Source: Phylloscopus collybita
Taxonomy: Eukaryota; Chordata; Aves; Passeriformes; Phylloscopidae
Direction: 5' to 3'
Length of the DNA: 64,000 nucleotides
Assembly (NCBI GenBank): GCA_027886175.1
Contig: JAJNNQ010000024.1
Location: 27,693,001-27,757,000, forward strand
In this document: positions 1-12,043 of the stretch, piece by piece
Layout of the letters: each line of letters opens with the position of its first letter
How positions within the stretch are numbered: position 1 is the first letter of the stretch
Notes under the pieces: model-generated
What the model saw: the letters and a program-made list of their open reading frames with translations, nothing else
The model's database searches: none
What the model was told of the DNA's origin: nothing
Position numbers and translations under genes: made by a program

Positions 1-1029
1 GAGGGAGAGAGAGAGAGAGACTCCATACTGTGCAGTCACGCTGTGCTCTGTACTGGGGATTTGCTCATGGTCTGTAGACTTCTTTTTTGTTTTAAATTTA
101 AATAGAAAATGCTGGCAGATATGCAGTGTGTTAAAGGAGGGATGCTCTTTCAGTAGAGAAACCTTTTGCAGTTCTTACCTTTTAATGCTAACTCAGTATC
201 TAAGTGCTATGGCTAAAAGTAAATATTGAAAATGAGGTACAAGTGCTGCCTGCTGGGATAGGCAGAGTCAGCAGTGTCTTGTGAGACTCTTTTCCCTGTT
301 TGTTTCAGTACAGTTTTGAATGTCAATGTGGAAAACTGTATTCCTTTGCACAGTCCCAGGTGCTCTGGTGTCCTCAGATTGAAGCCACAATACTTGTACC
401 ATTTTGCATGGCTTTGGGATTAAGAGGAGCACTGGAGCTTCTGGCAGTGTAGAACAGACCCATGAGTGAGGAAGCACAAGCTTTCACCAGTCTGACAGGA
501 TGGCACTGAGGTGTAGGTTGCATGGTAGTCTTGGATGCTCATTGTGCTTCAGAAGCTTGGACAGCACAGATGTGGCTCTTGGAGTGAGCAAAGGACATCC
601 CCCAGGGAAGTGCTTTACAGATGGGCCCCATGCAGAGAGCTTCCAGCTGTGTAACAGGGGGGCAAGAGGCTGGGGCTTACTGCTTGGAAACACTGCTCGC
701 TTGGGTGGTGGTTTTGCCTGGGTATTTCTCGTCAGTTGCTGTTTTCAGACCTGTGTTGTTGCATGTTCTGATTAAACAGTGGATTGCTTCAATAAATCAA
801 GTGTCTTTTCTTTCTGAAATCCATGTCATGGACTAATGGTTTTCAGCTTTGGGGCTGGAAATTCCAGGGGATCTGTGAAGTCTTTCTGAGGAGCCTCTGA
901 GAAGCAAAAGAAAAGAGAACTTATTGTTAGAGGGCTTGAATTTGCTGCCTACTAAAGGGTTTTTTTTTTTTAGAACAAGGGACTTGCAAATCAAGAGCCA
1001 CCACCATAGAGTAAAAGGCCTGGTTTAGT

Positions 1030-1057
1030 TATATATATATATATAGATATATATATA
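1030..1057. repeat. (TA)n dinucleotide repeat with one interruption
   Basis: Alternating T and A run through the interval with a single G near 1046. This is a simple microsatellite and is likely to vary in length. Confidence 0.9.
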
Positions 1058-3404
1058 AGGCCAAGGTTGACCTTATTTAATGACATGCAAAAATAAATAC
1101 AAATATTTTAGAAAAACCTTGTTTCCCAAAGCTCATTGCCTGTTAAAAGTGAAAGTCTTGGCTCTGCGAGTAGATTAGCATGGATGAACTTCTGTGCTTA
1201 CAGATCAAGTTGCTGGATTGGGGCCTGCTCAGGAAATTCAGAAGCAAGAGGTTCCTGTGGCATTGCTCATAGGTCTTACTATGTCTGCAGTTGAATGTAG
1301 CAAGTTACGCAACTTCTCGTTTTCCTGAAGTGAATAATGGGAATGTGCTGCAGCAGTGATGTGCAGCCAAGCCAATGCCAGAGTTGGAAAAGCTTCCTCA
1401 CTGCTTAGCCTTAATTGTTTTTACTTTTGAACCCTCAGCGCTTGAGGTTCGGTGTGTTTGATTTGCAAAGCTCTTCGTTTCACTAAATGAAGGAAAAAAG
1501 ATTTCTCAGTGCAATAGCTTGTGGGCATCCATTACCCCACAGACAGCTGGTGCTGTTTAGCAAGTGAGGCTGACGGCGCTTGGAGCTGAATTGTGCGCAC
1601 ATCCTCACGGACACTTGCGGCTGCTTGTGCTCCAGATGGCACTTCCAAATACATATAACTTCATGAACTGACTGGTAAACCAACTCTAATTGATTGCAAA
1701 TTTTAAGCAGAGCAAGATTGAAACTGTGCAAAGATTTCAAAGATGAGCTGCTCTGGAGTTATTTGCCTCAACTTCACAGGGGAAAATCCATTGGGAAGGC
1801 ATAGGATGTAAAAGGGAGCTGTTGTTTGCATTTGCCATCTTTGATTTAGAGATGTAACTTGCTCTTTTAAATTTTTCTTGGGCTGGGAGCCAAACTGAGC
1901 TCCCTTGAAGACGATCACAAAGCAAACTTCATTGGAAATAGGATTGGGCTTCCAGTGTGGAAAATAACAATTCAAAAGAACTCTTTTTGAGATTTATGAG
2001 CTTATGAAAAGAGGGAGTTACAATGAGTTGTGTAGCTGCGTAGAAACTGTAATTACAGTGATCTCTGCGGTATTCAGGGGTAAATACATTTCTTCACTGT
2101 CATGCAGGGTGCGGCAGCCTTCCTTGCCAGCACAGGGTCCCAAAATTTACTTTGGGGTGCCCTTACCATTGTTTTGCATCTAGTACTTGGCTTCTTTCTG
2201 TCATCAGTGAGTAAGGGAAAGCCAAGTGAGAGTGCTGGCCCTACAGGAGCAAAGTTCTGCGTGCACAGTTTATACAATTGTCGTGGTGGAGCAGAGGAGG
2301 CATTCCCATCTCCCCTCTAGCTGTTAGCTTGTGCTGCTATTCACCCTGATGTTGGTTTTGATGTTTTGAGCTGTGCTGTGAACTAGGTCACGGAAAGGAT
2401 CCAAGACAAAAGCGTGGCAGGGGGGAGAAAAGGGATTTTTTTGTTTTGTTTTCCAGCAGTGCTGTTTGCTTGCTGAGAATTGTGTTGACACAACCGAGAG
2501 TGGTGAACCGTGGTGCGGAGGTGGAAGCTACTTACACCGGCTTTCTTGTCAACGCTGAAATACAGTGCAACTGTACCCTCAGGCCAACAGAGCTTTGTTT
2601 CATGCAGGGCCAGAAGCTCTGCAAACAGACCATGCCTTCAGCAGAGTCCTGCAAGATGTAATGATCTTTTGTGAAGCCATTTCGACTGGCTACATTGGGC
2701 TCTGAATTCATGCTTTTTTGAGAAGGGACGAGGCCCCAAGTGATGGGGCCGCTGCTTTAAGCAGAATGGTTGTTCTTGCCCAGAGGGGTAGGGTAGGAAT
2801 CATCATTAACAGCGATTTAGTGGTGGAGGTGTGTAAGGACTGTGCTTAGTTTGAATGTGATTGTGTTATGAAGGACACACATACAGTTTGTCTTCTCTCG
2901 GTCTCCTCAGGCTCTAGTAGTGGGCACACAGAGCTAATCCAGGGTTGACTTCTGTCTATGCCATTGGAAGAGCTCCAACCCAGAGATGTAGTTTAGTATG
3001 TTAATTGTCTTTTGGTCCCTTCCCTACCTCTTCCACAGTGGTTTCAGAAGCTTTTCTGGTGTAAGGCTGCCCTGCCTTCCTGCTATGAAATAGACCAGAG
3101 GGTGGGTAAGTGCTTGGCATGGCTTTCAGGAGTGTGTGTTTGAACTGTGCTGCTCCCTCCTTGGCTGGGAGTGGTGTCTATCTAGCAATCCTGGCTACCT
3201 CTATTGGATAGTTCTGGGAAGCCTTCTTGACAATCAGTCTTAGTTGGGTGCCAGGCGAAGTCAGTGGTCTTCTGCTTTTTTCATCTGAGATTGGGCAGGT
3301 ATATTTTGTTCCTGACTGCCCTGTGAGTGCCTTGACAGGAAGATCTGTTTAGCCACTGGTTTATCCTACAGTCCAGGCAAGGAGGAGATGCAGAGTCCCT
3401 GAGT

Positions 3405-3470
3405 TCATCATAGAATCATTTAGGTTGGAAAATACCTCTAAGATTACTGCTTTTGATGGTGATCCAGGAG
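3405..3470 (-). mobile_element. CR1 LINE 3'-end fragment, antisense, badly truncated
   Basis: The segment begins TCATCATAGAATCATTTAGG and continues into a GGTTGGAAAA-type stretch followed by a decayed CTCTAAGAT motif. These are the hallmark antisense 3' ends of avian CR1 retrotransposons. Similarity fades within about 70 bp. No coding part is visible. Confidence 0.6.
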
Positions 3471-6055
3471 ACTTAATGTTTTTTGGGGGCCGCCTTGTTG
3501 ACTTTTCACAGAGCTGTGTCAAAACCGTTGCTCTTGCTTACACAGAAAAGGAAAGTTGGCGTGATCCAGCCTGCCCTGATGTTCCTGTGTTGGTCTTTTC
3601 GGCCTGATGCCCAGCACTGCCTTGTTTCACTCACCACCAAATGGATACTGCTTGTTCATGGCTCCTGCCCAGGCAGCCTGTGCATTTCCACGGCAGCCTT
3701 TACCTGCAGAAATGTTCCCAGAGGCCTCCAGAGAAGCACAATCCTGTGCTGATGGGGTGAGAGGGGTCAAAAGAGGAGCTCTATTCTCCATCCCTGTCTC
3801 AGTTGATTCTTTTACCTGGGATTTGGGGGAAAATTCTTTTATGTGGTTAGAGGAAAAGGTTGAGAGTTTATACTTTCCTAGAGGGCTAGGAAAAATGCAT
3901 AACCCTTTACTGATGTATGCCAGCAGCTCTCCTTGCTTTTCCTATTCCTGTAATGCAGCGGTATGTATCTGTGAAGGTAATGGTTGTTCTCAAAGGGACT
4001 CCAGTAACATCACAAACAGTGGCTTAAGACTACAATAACTTACCACCTTTTGTTCAGCTGAGGGTGTTTCTGGTCTCTGGTGCCTAATGACTGCAAAGTC
4101 CTGTGTAGCCATCTCCTCATAGTGCTTTTTGAACGTAGGGGGGTCGTGGCCTCTCCCCCATTTATCACAGAAAGACAAACACAGAGAAAGGATTTTTCTG
4201 TGGTTGCCTAGCAGGACAGTAGAGGTAAAAATCAGCCTTAATGAGTCACAGCCTATTGCTGGAGCTGTAAGGCACAGGCTCTGTGCAAATCTAGGGAGTT
4301 AACGAGGGTTAACATCACATTCTAGGCTGGAAGATTTTTATTCTTGTTACAGTAATGATGCCATTTTCCAAACTGCTGTGCCTTGGCTTTATGTTTTACT
4401 GTATTTAAATCCATCCTCATTCCTTTCCTCCTGAAATTGGGCCTTACGGTCCCATCCTTATTTGTCCTTTCTGTATTCTCTGATGCCTTAAAGTTTTCTC
4501 AGGGCACAATACGCCCTTGGAGCTTGGGACTGCTGTACACAAAAGGTCCCCACGCCTTTCTGCTTACCAGCAGCCCTGGAAAGCCCAAATGTTGTGCAAA
4601 TACCCGCAGCTCTGGATGCAGTGGGGGTGCTGCTTTACTTTGTTGCAGATTGCACTGCCAGCCAAGGAACCCTGTGGGGAAGAGGCTTCGTTTTTTGGCA
4701 CCGCTTGCGTGTGGTAGAGCTCTGCTATGCTACGAGCTTTTCTGGAGGCGTTAGTGGAGGAATCTTATGGCTGGCAAGAGTAGTTGGCCAAAGCAGGATT
4801 TCTGTTGTTGTCCCTCTGTCTTTGGGAAAGGAGAGGGCTGAAAACAGTGATTGCCTGTTTTATTGCTGAGAGCTTTGAAAACTGCTGAGAGCAGAAAATT
4901 ACAGAGGGATCTGATTTAATTTTAGGGTGGTCTTTTGCCCATTCTGAAAGCACGGCATGGCTTTAGTCCTGTGTTGGCTGGAGGCAGCAGTTGCCTGGGC
5001 AGAAGGGATGTGAGAGTGCTCCCGTGTGCCACAGGAGTGCTGGGCTGTGCGAAGGTACCTCTGTCCATGGCTGCAACCCTGCCTTCTTCCCTATTTGCAT
5101 GTGTTTCCCCAAACTGGTGATTAACTCCTTAACTCTCCTCCTTTCCATTTCTCTTCTCACCTAATGCAGGATGTGGATTTGGAAAGTGAGATGATGTCTA
5201 CCCTTCCTTCCCGCAGGGTTCAGGGGTTTTGACATGTTACTGTTGGGAATTGTTCTAATGTTGCCCTGCTCCTGTTCCAAAAAACATGACCCCCTTCTGC
5301 CCTTTACAGATGTGACTTCAGCTGCTGTTCCAAATGGAAGTACCTTTTAGGAAGTGTTGGCCCATATAAGCTAGATGTGATCTCTAATCAACTCTCCTCA
5401 GTTATTAGTATGTGTATATATAGCAGTGATTTTTAATAAAATTGAATGCTTCGAGGCCTGGATTAGCTTCTGGAGGCAAAGGTTACAAAGAGAGGGAGGT
5501 GTTCATAGTGCCATTGATTGTATAGTAACTGGTGCCTGTATAATTGGGCACACCTTGCAGTTGTGAAAACAAAGCAGGTTCAGACATGGTGGACTGTTTC
5601 CAGCATTTCTCTCCAGCATTTCTCCTAGGGAAGTTGCCCTCACCCCCACCTCTTCCCCCTGTAAGTAGGCTATAATGCTGCTGTTTTGAATCTGGGGTTA
5701 TTTGAGCTGTGTGTCACACAGGAGAAGACACGTGGTGTTGAAGCCAAGCCTGGTCCTTTTTCTGTGGGTGAATTTTGGTATGTAAGGCTGCTGTGCCTTC
5801 CCCAAGTCACTGTCTCTACCAGGCGACCTAGACTGTCTCTTCCAGATTTTTGGATGAATGGGCTAAACTCTGCAAAACAGATGCATTAAGTTCATTTAAA
5901 GCTCTTCAAATGCATGTATTTCAGTAGACTAGAAAGAGAGGTACTAGGACAGGCTTGATGAGTGTGAGATGTGGCCAGAGTGAGGGAATTCCTGCAGTTG
6001 GAATGATCTCTTGTTTTGCTTAGAGCGCACTTCCATGCCTGTTTCTGTTTCTTAG

Positions 6056-6276
6056 GTCGATCGTGAGAAGCCGAGCACCCTCCCTCCCCTCCCCTCTGAT
6101 CAGATTCATTTTAAATGAAGCTCACTCAATCTCTGAGGACCAGATCTTACCGATGACTGGGAAGCAAAGAGTACCCAGGAAAGCACTTTTACCACGGACT
6201 TCACCTCAGGAGCACCAGGAACTCATCCTCTAAATAAAAGCTGTGCCCCTTCCGTGCCCACCCGATGTCTGCTGCA
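6056..6276 (+). promoter_or_regulatory. VANGL1: VANGL1 5' leader on the first coding exon, with two overlapping uORFs
   Basis: A pyrimidine-rich tract ending CTTAG at 6055 is the likely acceptor, so the leader would start at 6056. Two upstream ORFs precede the main start. The first runs 6115-6156 (13 residues). The second runs 6153-6233 (26 residues). They overlap by the four bases ATGA at 6153-6156, so the stop of one and the start of the other share bases. Both end before the main ATG at 6277, leaving 43 nt for reinitiation. An AATAAA sits at 6233-6238. Repression by these uORFs is inferred, and exon membership depends on the predicted acceptor. Confidence 0.6.
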
Positions 6277-6347
6277 ATGGATACAGAATCAACATATTCG
6301 GGATACTCCCACTACTCAGGTCACTCCAAAAAGGCTCACAGACAAGG
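6277..6347 (+). CDS. VANGL1: VANGL1 coding exon 1 (residues 1-23 plus two bases of codon 24)
   Basis: This exon encodes the cytoplasmic N-terminus, starting [11 protein letters not shown] and ending in HSKKAHRQ, a typical Vangl amino end rich in Ser and Tyr. I chose the ATG at 6277 because it has G at -3 and G at +4 and matches the family start. An in-frame ATG at 6265 would add MSAA but has C at -3 and T at +4. The exon ends with CAAGG followed by GTAAGG, leaving phase 2. The next exon supplies the third base of a Gly codon. Confidence 0.93.
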
Positions 6348-6691
6348 GTAAGGAAATGTTTGTTTTTAATTACTTACTGCTCTAAGTTAGGACATGTCTT
6401 ATGGGGGAAAAACTGTAAGCCAGGATAAAATCAGTGGGCCCGTGTCTCTGGAGGAGATGCACGTGGAAAGACATCATGGAGAACACAGTGAGGAGACTTG
6501 AAGCTGGTAATTCAGTGATATTCAACCTGTTTGATGCATGCTGGGGTTATGTGTGGCCAAAAAGATGTGTGTAATGCCAGCAGAAAGAGAAGATCACCTA
6601 ACTCCCCTCTTAAAGAGCGAGGGATGAGTACAATATCTGGGGAGAAGACTGTTAGACTTCCTAAACTGATAATTACTCAATGTCTTCGACA

Positions 6692-6732
6692 TCTTACATC
6701 GATGTAAGACATTAAATCTGTAATGTCTTACA
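6692..6732. repeat. Nested palindromes forming two alternative hairpins
   Basis: Bases 6692-6709 read identically on both strands (18 bp, centred on ATCGAT). Bases 6703-6714 are also a perfect reverse complement of 6721-6732, with a six-base loop (AATCTG). The two structures share 6703-6709 and so exclude each other. The interval sits in a VANGL1 intron. It could be a decayed inverted-repeat transposon remnant or a chance structure. Confidence 0.8.
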
Positions 6733-6992
6733 GATGCCATTTCTTTATTCTGTAATAATAAAGTTTTCTGCCTCTCCCCACCCTTCTCCAGGCTACTCTG
6801 TTAATGGTATGTTGAGGTTTTTTTAAACAGAATTTGAGTGGTACTTGAGTCGGCAACAAGTCCTTTATCAGCACTGATTGGATTAGAAGTCAGGCTTTTC
6901 TGAACTTGAATAGCTAGTTCTCTCTGTTGTGGTAGTTCAACAGCCTGAAAACCCATCTGCTCTGAGACTTCTGATGATTTGGAAACATTTTC

Positions 6993-7013
6993 TTTTTTTT
7001 TTTTTTTTTTTTT
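6993..7013. repeat. Poly-T tract (21 T)
   Basis: This is an uninterrupted T run inside the intron. It may be the tail of an old antisense retroposon, but no recognisable body adjoins it. Confidence 0.9.
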
Positions 7014-8148
7014 CCCTACAACATCCTTAGTTTTGCATGTAAAATATGTGCTACTTAGTGTTTGTAACTTATTACTGAGCTGGTCCAAAATAATTTTGCA
7101 ATTCGGAAGCAATTATCCTGTGTGGTTGGAAAGACTTTTTCCATGAAGTCTCTTTGCTCACAGTCCAGTTATTGAGTAAAACATCTCTTGTTTGCCCTTT
7201 TTTCCCTTCTTTAGCATCCAACCCCCAATACAGATTGCCCTTTTAAACTTAGAATGCTGTGTGGAAAGATGTCAGAGTTCCAAAAACAACATAAAAATCC
7301 TAGAGCCCTTAAACTGGAAAAAGTGTCATCCCATGAAGCGTTTGGGCTTTGGTAATTCCAAGAGAGGCAGAGCTGGGATACTTATGAAGGTTAAGCCAGT
7401 CCCTGAGTACAGTGAGGGTTTCCAGTGCAAAGGCTGCTTTCCTGTCCATGTGGGAACAGGGAGGAAAACATTGGTGAGCAGATTGGTAGGGCTTAATTCA
7501 TCTTGAGACTTTCTCAGATGAGAAGCTGTGAGGTCTGCGAGGGTGCTCTGGAAATAAAGACTGGCCTTGTACCCTTGATGTTCTTGCTTTCTTTGTGAGA
7601 GGTTAACTTGAGGTTATTAACCAGTGGAAATAAACTTCACCAATTATCCTACAGTGTTAAGGTCAGAGATGACAAGACTCTGCTTTGTAGGAACTAAAGC
7701 TCTATTGATTAATTTCTTTGTGTTAACTGGGCATGTCCCTGCAAGACACTTTCTTGTAGGTGGAGAACTGTGTAGGCCAGTAAATTCCAAATGGAATTGC
7801 CAGTTGTTTGGAGAATGCAGGTTTTCCTTCTAAGCACAGCATTGATGGAAGCTGTTTTAAGAGAACATGAGGTGGTGGGCATGGATCCCTGTCCTCCCCT
7901 CTGCTATCACTGAGGGGGTGGTCTGTCCCAGCCTCCAGGCTGTCAGCTTGTCTGGGAAAGGTCCCTTTCTACCCCCTCCAGAGCTTGTATTGTCGCAGCC
8001 TGTCTGTGTTGATCAAGAGCTGGACAAACTTGAATGATCTAATGCTCAGGGCACCTGTTGCAGGCAGAGCTGCAGCACATTTCAGGCCCTGCTCCACAGA
8101 GTAACTGGTAACATCTTCGTCCTCCTCCTCCTCCTCTGTTTGAACCAG

Positions 8149-8275
8149 GAGCCGGGACAGACACAAATCTCCGCGAAGCAAGGACGGCAGTCGCTCTGAG
8201 AAGTCCGTCACTATCCAGACACCTCCTGCAGAGCCGCTGCTCGGGAATGACGCCTCTCGGGCAGAGGAGGGCCAG
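8149..8275 (+). CDS. VANGL1: VANGL1 coding exon 2 (residues 24-66)
   Basis: The first base completes Gly24. The exon then encodes SRDRHKSPRSKDGS, a basic, serine-rich cytoplasmic segment, followed by the conserved SEKSVTIQ stretch, EPLLGND and an acidic end AEEGQ. This matches the Vangl N-terminal region that carries a Ser/Thr phosphorylation cluster in family members. The acceptor is AACCAG at 8148 and the donor is GTGAGC from 8276. The exon ends on a codon boundary, so exon 3 begins in phase 0. Confidence 0.94.
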
Positions 8276-8944
8276 GTGAGCAGGGCGTGGAAACAAACGT
8301 GGAGTGTGTGGTGTGGAACAGAGCATGTGGCTTGCTGGCTGGTGAGCAGGGAGAAAGAACAGGAGAAAGAGCTGGCATGCTCTTTAGTAGAGAATCGTGG
8401 CTTATGGGTGCCCTTTATTTGTGCATACAGCCAAGGCCTCAGTCACTTCTGTCTTGTTCTGAGGGTGTTATTTCTGACAGCACCAGTGCTGATGTGGCAA
8501 CTCCTTGGGCACTAATTGGGCTCTCCAGGGTGTCATCTGCCAAGCTCTGTAGAAACAGCTGTTTCCGTCATCTCACTGTGCATTATTCAGGTCAGCCCTT
8601 TCACCTGTATGTATATTTCAGTTTTTCCTCAGGGTTTGCTCCAGGAAATCATGTAAAGTACATTGGAATCAGGATTCCAATAGGGAAAGGAGTCAAGAAC
8701 TGTAGAACTAGTGTGAAAAAGCTGTGAAGGAGGGTGAACTCAGAGAAAGCTTGTACATAACAATGGGTTAAGTAAAAACTAGAATAATGCTGCATTTGGA
8801 TTGTACCTAGGATGGATCCAGTGCCCTCTCTGCTCTAGCAGGTGATGTGATTATTCATTTTCAAAGAATGGCTGATGCCCCAAGACGTAGAATGCAGGAT
8901 GCCTCTGTACCTCCTGGGCTGTGGGGCTCCACTTCTGCCTTTAC

Positions 8945-8968
8945 AAAAAAAAAAAAAAAAAAAAAAAA
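8945..8968. repeat. Poly-A tract (24 A)
   Basis: This is an uninterrupted A run. The preceding sequence does not resemble a known gene or repeat, so a processed pseudogene is not supported. Confidence 0.9.
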
Positions 8969-9264
8969 TCAGTGTGCAGTTTCCAGCCAAACTGGTACTT
9001 GTGTACGTATTTGTGTAGCTACTAGTATGCTCATTTCATGTCCTGTAATTTGGTATTTTGTAATCAGATGCTTGATTTCACGAGTCCTGGCTATTATTTC
9101 AAATAGTTCTAAAGGCGCTGACAAGTCCTAAGTCCTTGTTTTCATGCAGACCTCCTCAATTAAAGCCAAAGCTAAGTAAGTTGATGTGTAAGCCAGACTT
9201 TTCTGCTAGGGAGCAGAGTGTCCTTGGCTAGGTCCAACAACCACTAGAGATTTAGCCTCATATT

Positions 9265-9660
9265 TCCTCTCCTGTAAGGAAAGGCTGGTACAGGTGGGGT
9301 CATTCAGCCTGGAGAAGGCTCTGAGGTGACCTTATTTTGTGGCCTTTCTGAAAGGAGCCTACAAGAGAGCCAGAGAGGGACGTTTTACAAGAGCATGTAG
9401 TGATAGGACAAGGGGGAATGGCTTTAAACTGAAAGGAGGTAGGTGTAGATTGGATATTGGGAAGAAACTATTTGCTGTGAGAGTGGTGAGGCACTGGAAG
9501 AGATTGCTCAGAGAGGTTGTGGATGCCCTATCCCTGGAAATGTTCCAAGGCTGGGTTAGCTGAGGCTTTGAGCAATCTAGTCTCATGTCCCTGCCTATGG
9601 CAGGAAGGTTGGAACTGGATAATCTTTAAAGTCCCTTTCAACCCAAAGCATTCTCTAAGT
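9265..9660 (+). mobile_element. CR1 LINE 3' fragment, sense orientation
   Basis: The segment follows the avian CR1 3' end. It has the CATTCAGCCTGGAGAAGGCT motif, then GTGACCTTATT, the conserved block with GGCTTTAAACTGAAAGGAGG, the GTGGTGAGGCACTGGAAGAG motif, and a terminal AATCTTTAAAGTCCCTTTCA stretch followed by ACCCAAAGCATTCT. It is 5'-truncated like most CR1 copies and encodes no intact protein. It lies in a VANGL1 intron in the same orientation as the gene. Confidence 0.92.
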
Positions 9661-11389
9661 CTCTCGCTCCAAATAAATGCACATTTTTTTGCGTTAGGCT
9701 GTAGTCCACTTTTTCAAGTGAAAAGAGTTTTAAGGGCTAAACTGTGATTAGTGTTGCATGTTGTCTTCTGGGATATAGCCTAAGCTGCTCTGGTGTTCCT
9801 GTCCCTCCTCTATTCTGCACAATTTTGCAGCTCATCAAATGGAGGAAACTATGCAGAACTATTTAATGCGTAAACATAAAATAGTTGAAATGCTTAAATT
9901 GCAGAGACGCTGTTAAAGAGGGCAGTGTGGTAGGAATATGCTGCCTTTCAGGACATACTACAATGCAGATATCTCTTGTGGGGCCTCTACTTTGGTGAGA
10001 AGTGACTCAAAAAAACCCTCATATTAATTCAAGATGCTGACTCTTTGTGGTTGGTCTGTCTCAAAACCCTACTGCTCTAGGCATGGGAGGCATTCATGTC
10101 TTGGAGTGCATTAGAAGTTAAATCCCTGGAGTTGGGAGTTGTTCAAAGTAGTTGTGCTGCTTCAGTCTACTCCATTCCCAAAGACTCTTTCCTCTGGCTC
10201 CTAAAAAGAAGTGACTAAAGGTTTAAAATTATGCCTGTCTCTTTCAAATAAGTTGTTTTGGTCAGCATGTGCAGTTGGAGAGGTCTGAGGGAAGTTGTAA
10301 ATCCTATTAATGACACAGGCTACAGGAAGATATTCTCAGGAGGAAAAGCAAAAAATGTGGTTCTGAACGAGCATTGCGGCTACAAAGGTGCCAGGTGCCA
10401 AGCAGCAGAGCCACATGCATTGCCACTCTTTGGCATGCACTTGTGGGAAGCATCAGGAGCCTCCACGTGCATGAGTCACTCCAGCAGCAGCTGTGAGTCA
10501 AATCCATACATGTCAGTGTAACTCTTTGGCTGTGCCAGCACCTGGAAGGAGCAATTGGAGGCATTGTAGCAGGGGAGAACCAATGCAGACATTGTCTGAT
10601 GTTAGCTGGGGAAGAAATGAGACTTTCAGAACACGTAATCTGAGACTTGCCTGTATGGTGACTGTATTTCAGGTAAGCCTCTTTGTGAGTAAGTGGCTTC
10701 TGACAATGGCCTGGATTGTAATACCAGAGCTACTTGGCAGTCTAGGATCCTCTAAACTTAAAAGGCCCATACCTGAAAATATTCTCCCAGATCACCTGTA
10801 ATATGTTGGCTTAACTAAACTTTTATTAGATTGTCAGCTACTGAGGGCAGTGCTGTTGTAGAGGAGAATAAAAGACAATGAAGTGGAGGAACTTGCTGGA
10901 GGTGTGGTTGCTTCTGTTACGGATGGAAAAATAATGTGTGAACATGTTTTTGATTGTGTAACAACAACAACTGGCTTGAAACGCTGAAATGAAAATTTCC
11001 CTTCCAGGTGCTTTTGTGGTGCAGTTGCACTGCAGAATTTGTGGGTTGAAAGAACACTAGTCCTTGCCCTGGACATGGGAACTGGTGATTACTGCAGTTT
11101 CCAAGACTTATGTCATGTTACTCGTTAAATGTGCTGGAAGAACCTCTGGGGGTACAGTGAGTGGCACAGCAAGATGAGCTACCTGCTCTGCATTTATGGG
11201 CTTTTAGCACCTCATGTTTATAGCCACTGGTTTGAACAAGTTGCTGTTGTTTCCAAAGCTTTACTAATTGTCAGGGTTGATTATTCACTCTGTTTAAGGT
11301 GTTGCTTTTGCTGTGTATTTTTTTCTGGAACATAAGGCTGTCATAGCAATCTTTCCAGGCAAGAAAAATAGAACATCTGCAAGAAATAG

Positions 11390-12043
<654 letters not shown>

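Larger units (their letters stand above)
1..6055. other. VANGL1 first-intron or 5'-flanking DNA, no gene recognised
   Basis: This is moderately AT-rich sequence with no long ORF that resembles a known protein. It starts with a short GA-rich run (1-20), and has a poly-T at 961-973, a TA repeat at 1030-1057 and a small CR1 relic at 3405-3470. There is no CpG-rich promoter-like segment, which argues that it is mostly intron between a noncoding first exon outside the window and the exon ending at 6347. That assignment is inference. Confidence 0.55.
6348..8148 (+). other. VANGL1: VANGL1 intron between coding exons 1 and 2
   Basis: This 1.8-kb intron has a GTAAGG donor and an ACCAG acceptor after a CT-rich tract. 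It holds a nested palindrome near 6692-6732 and a 21-base poly-T at 6993-7013. I see no additional coding exon. Confidence 0.85.
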
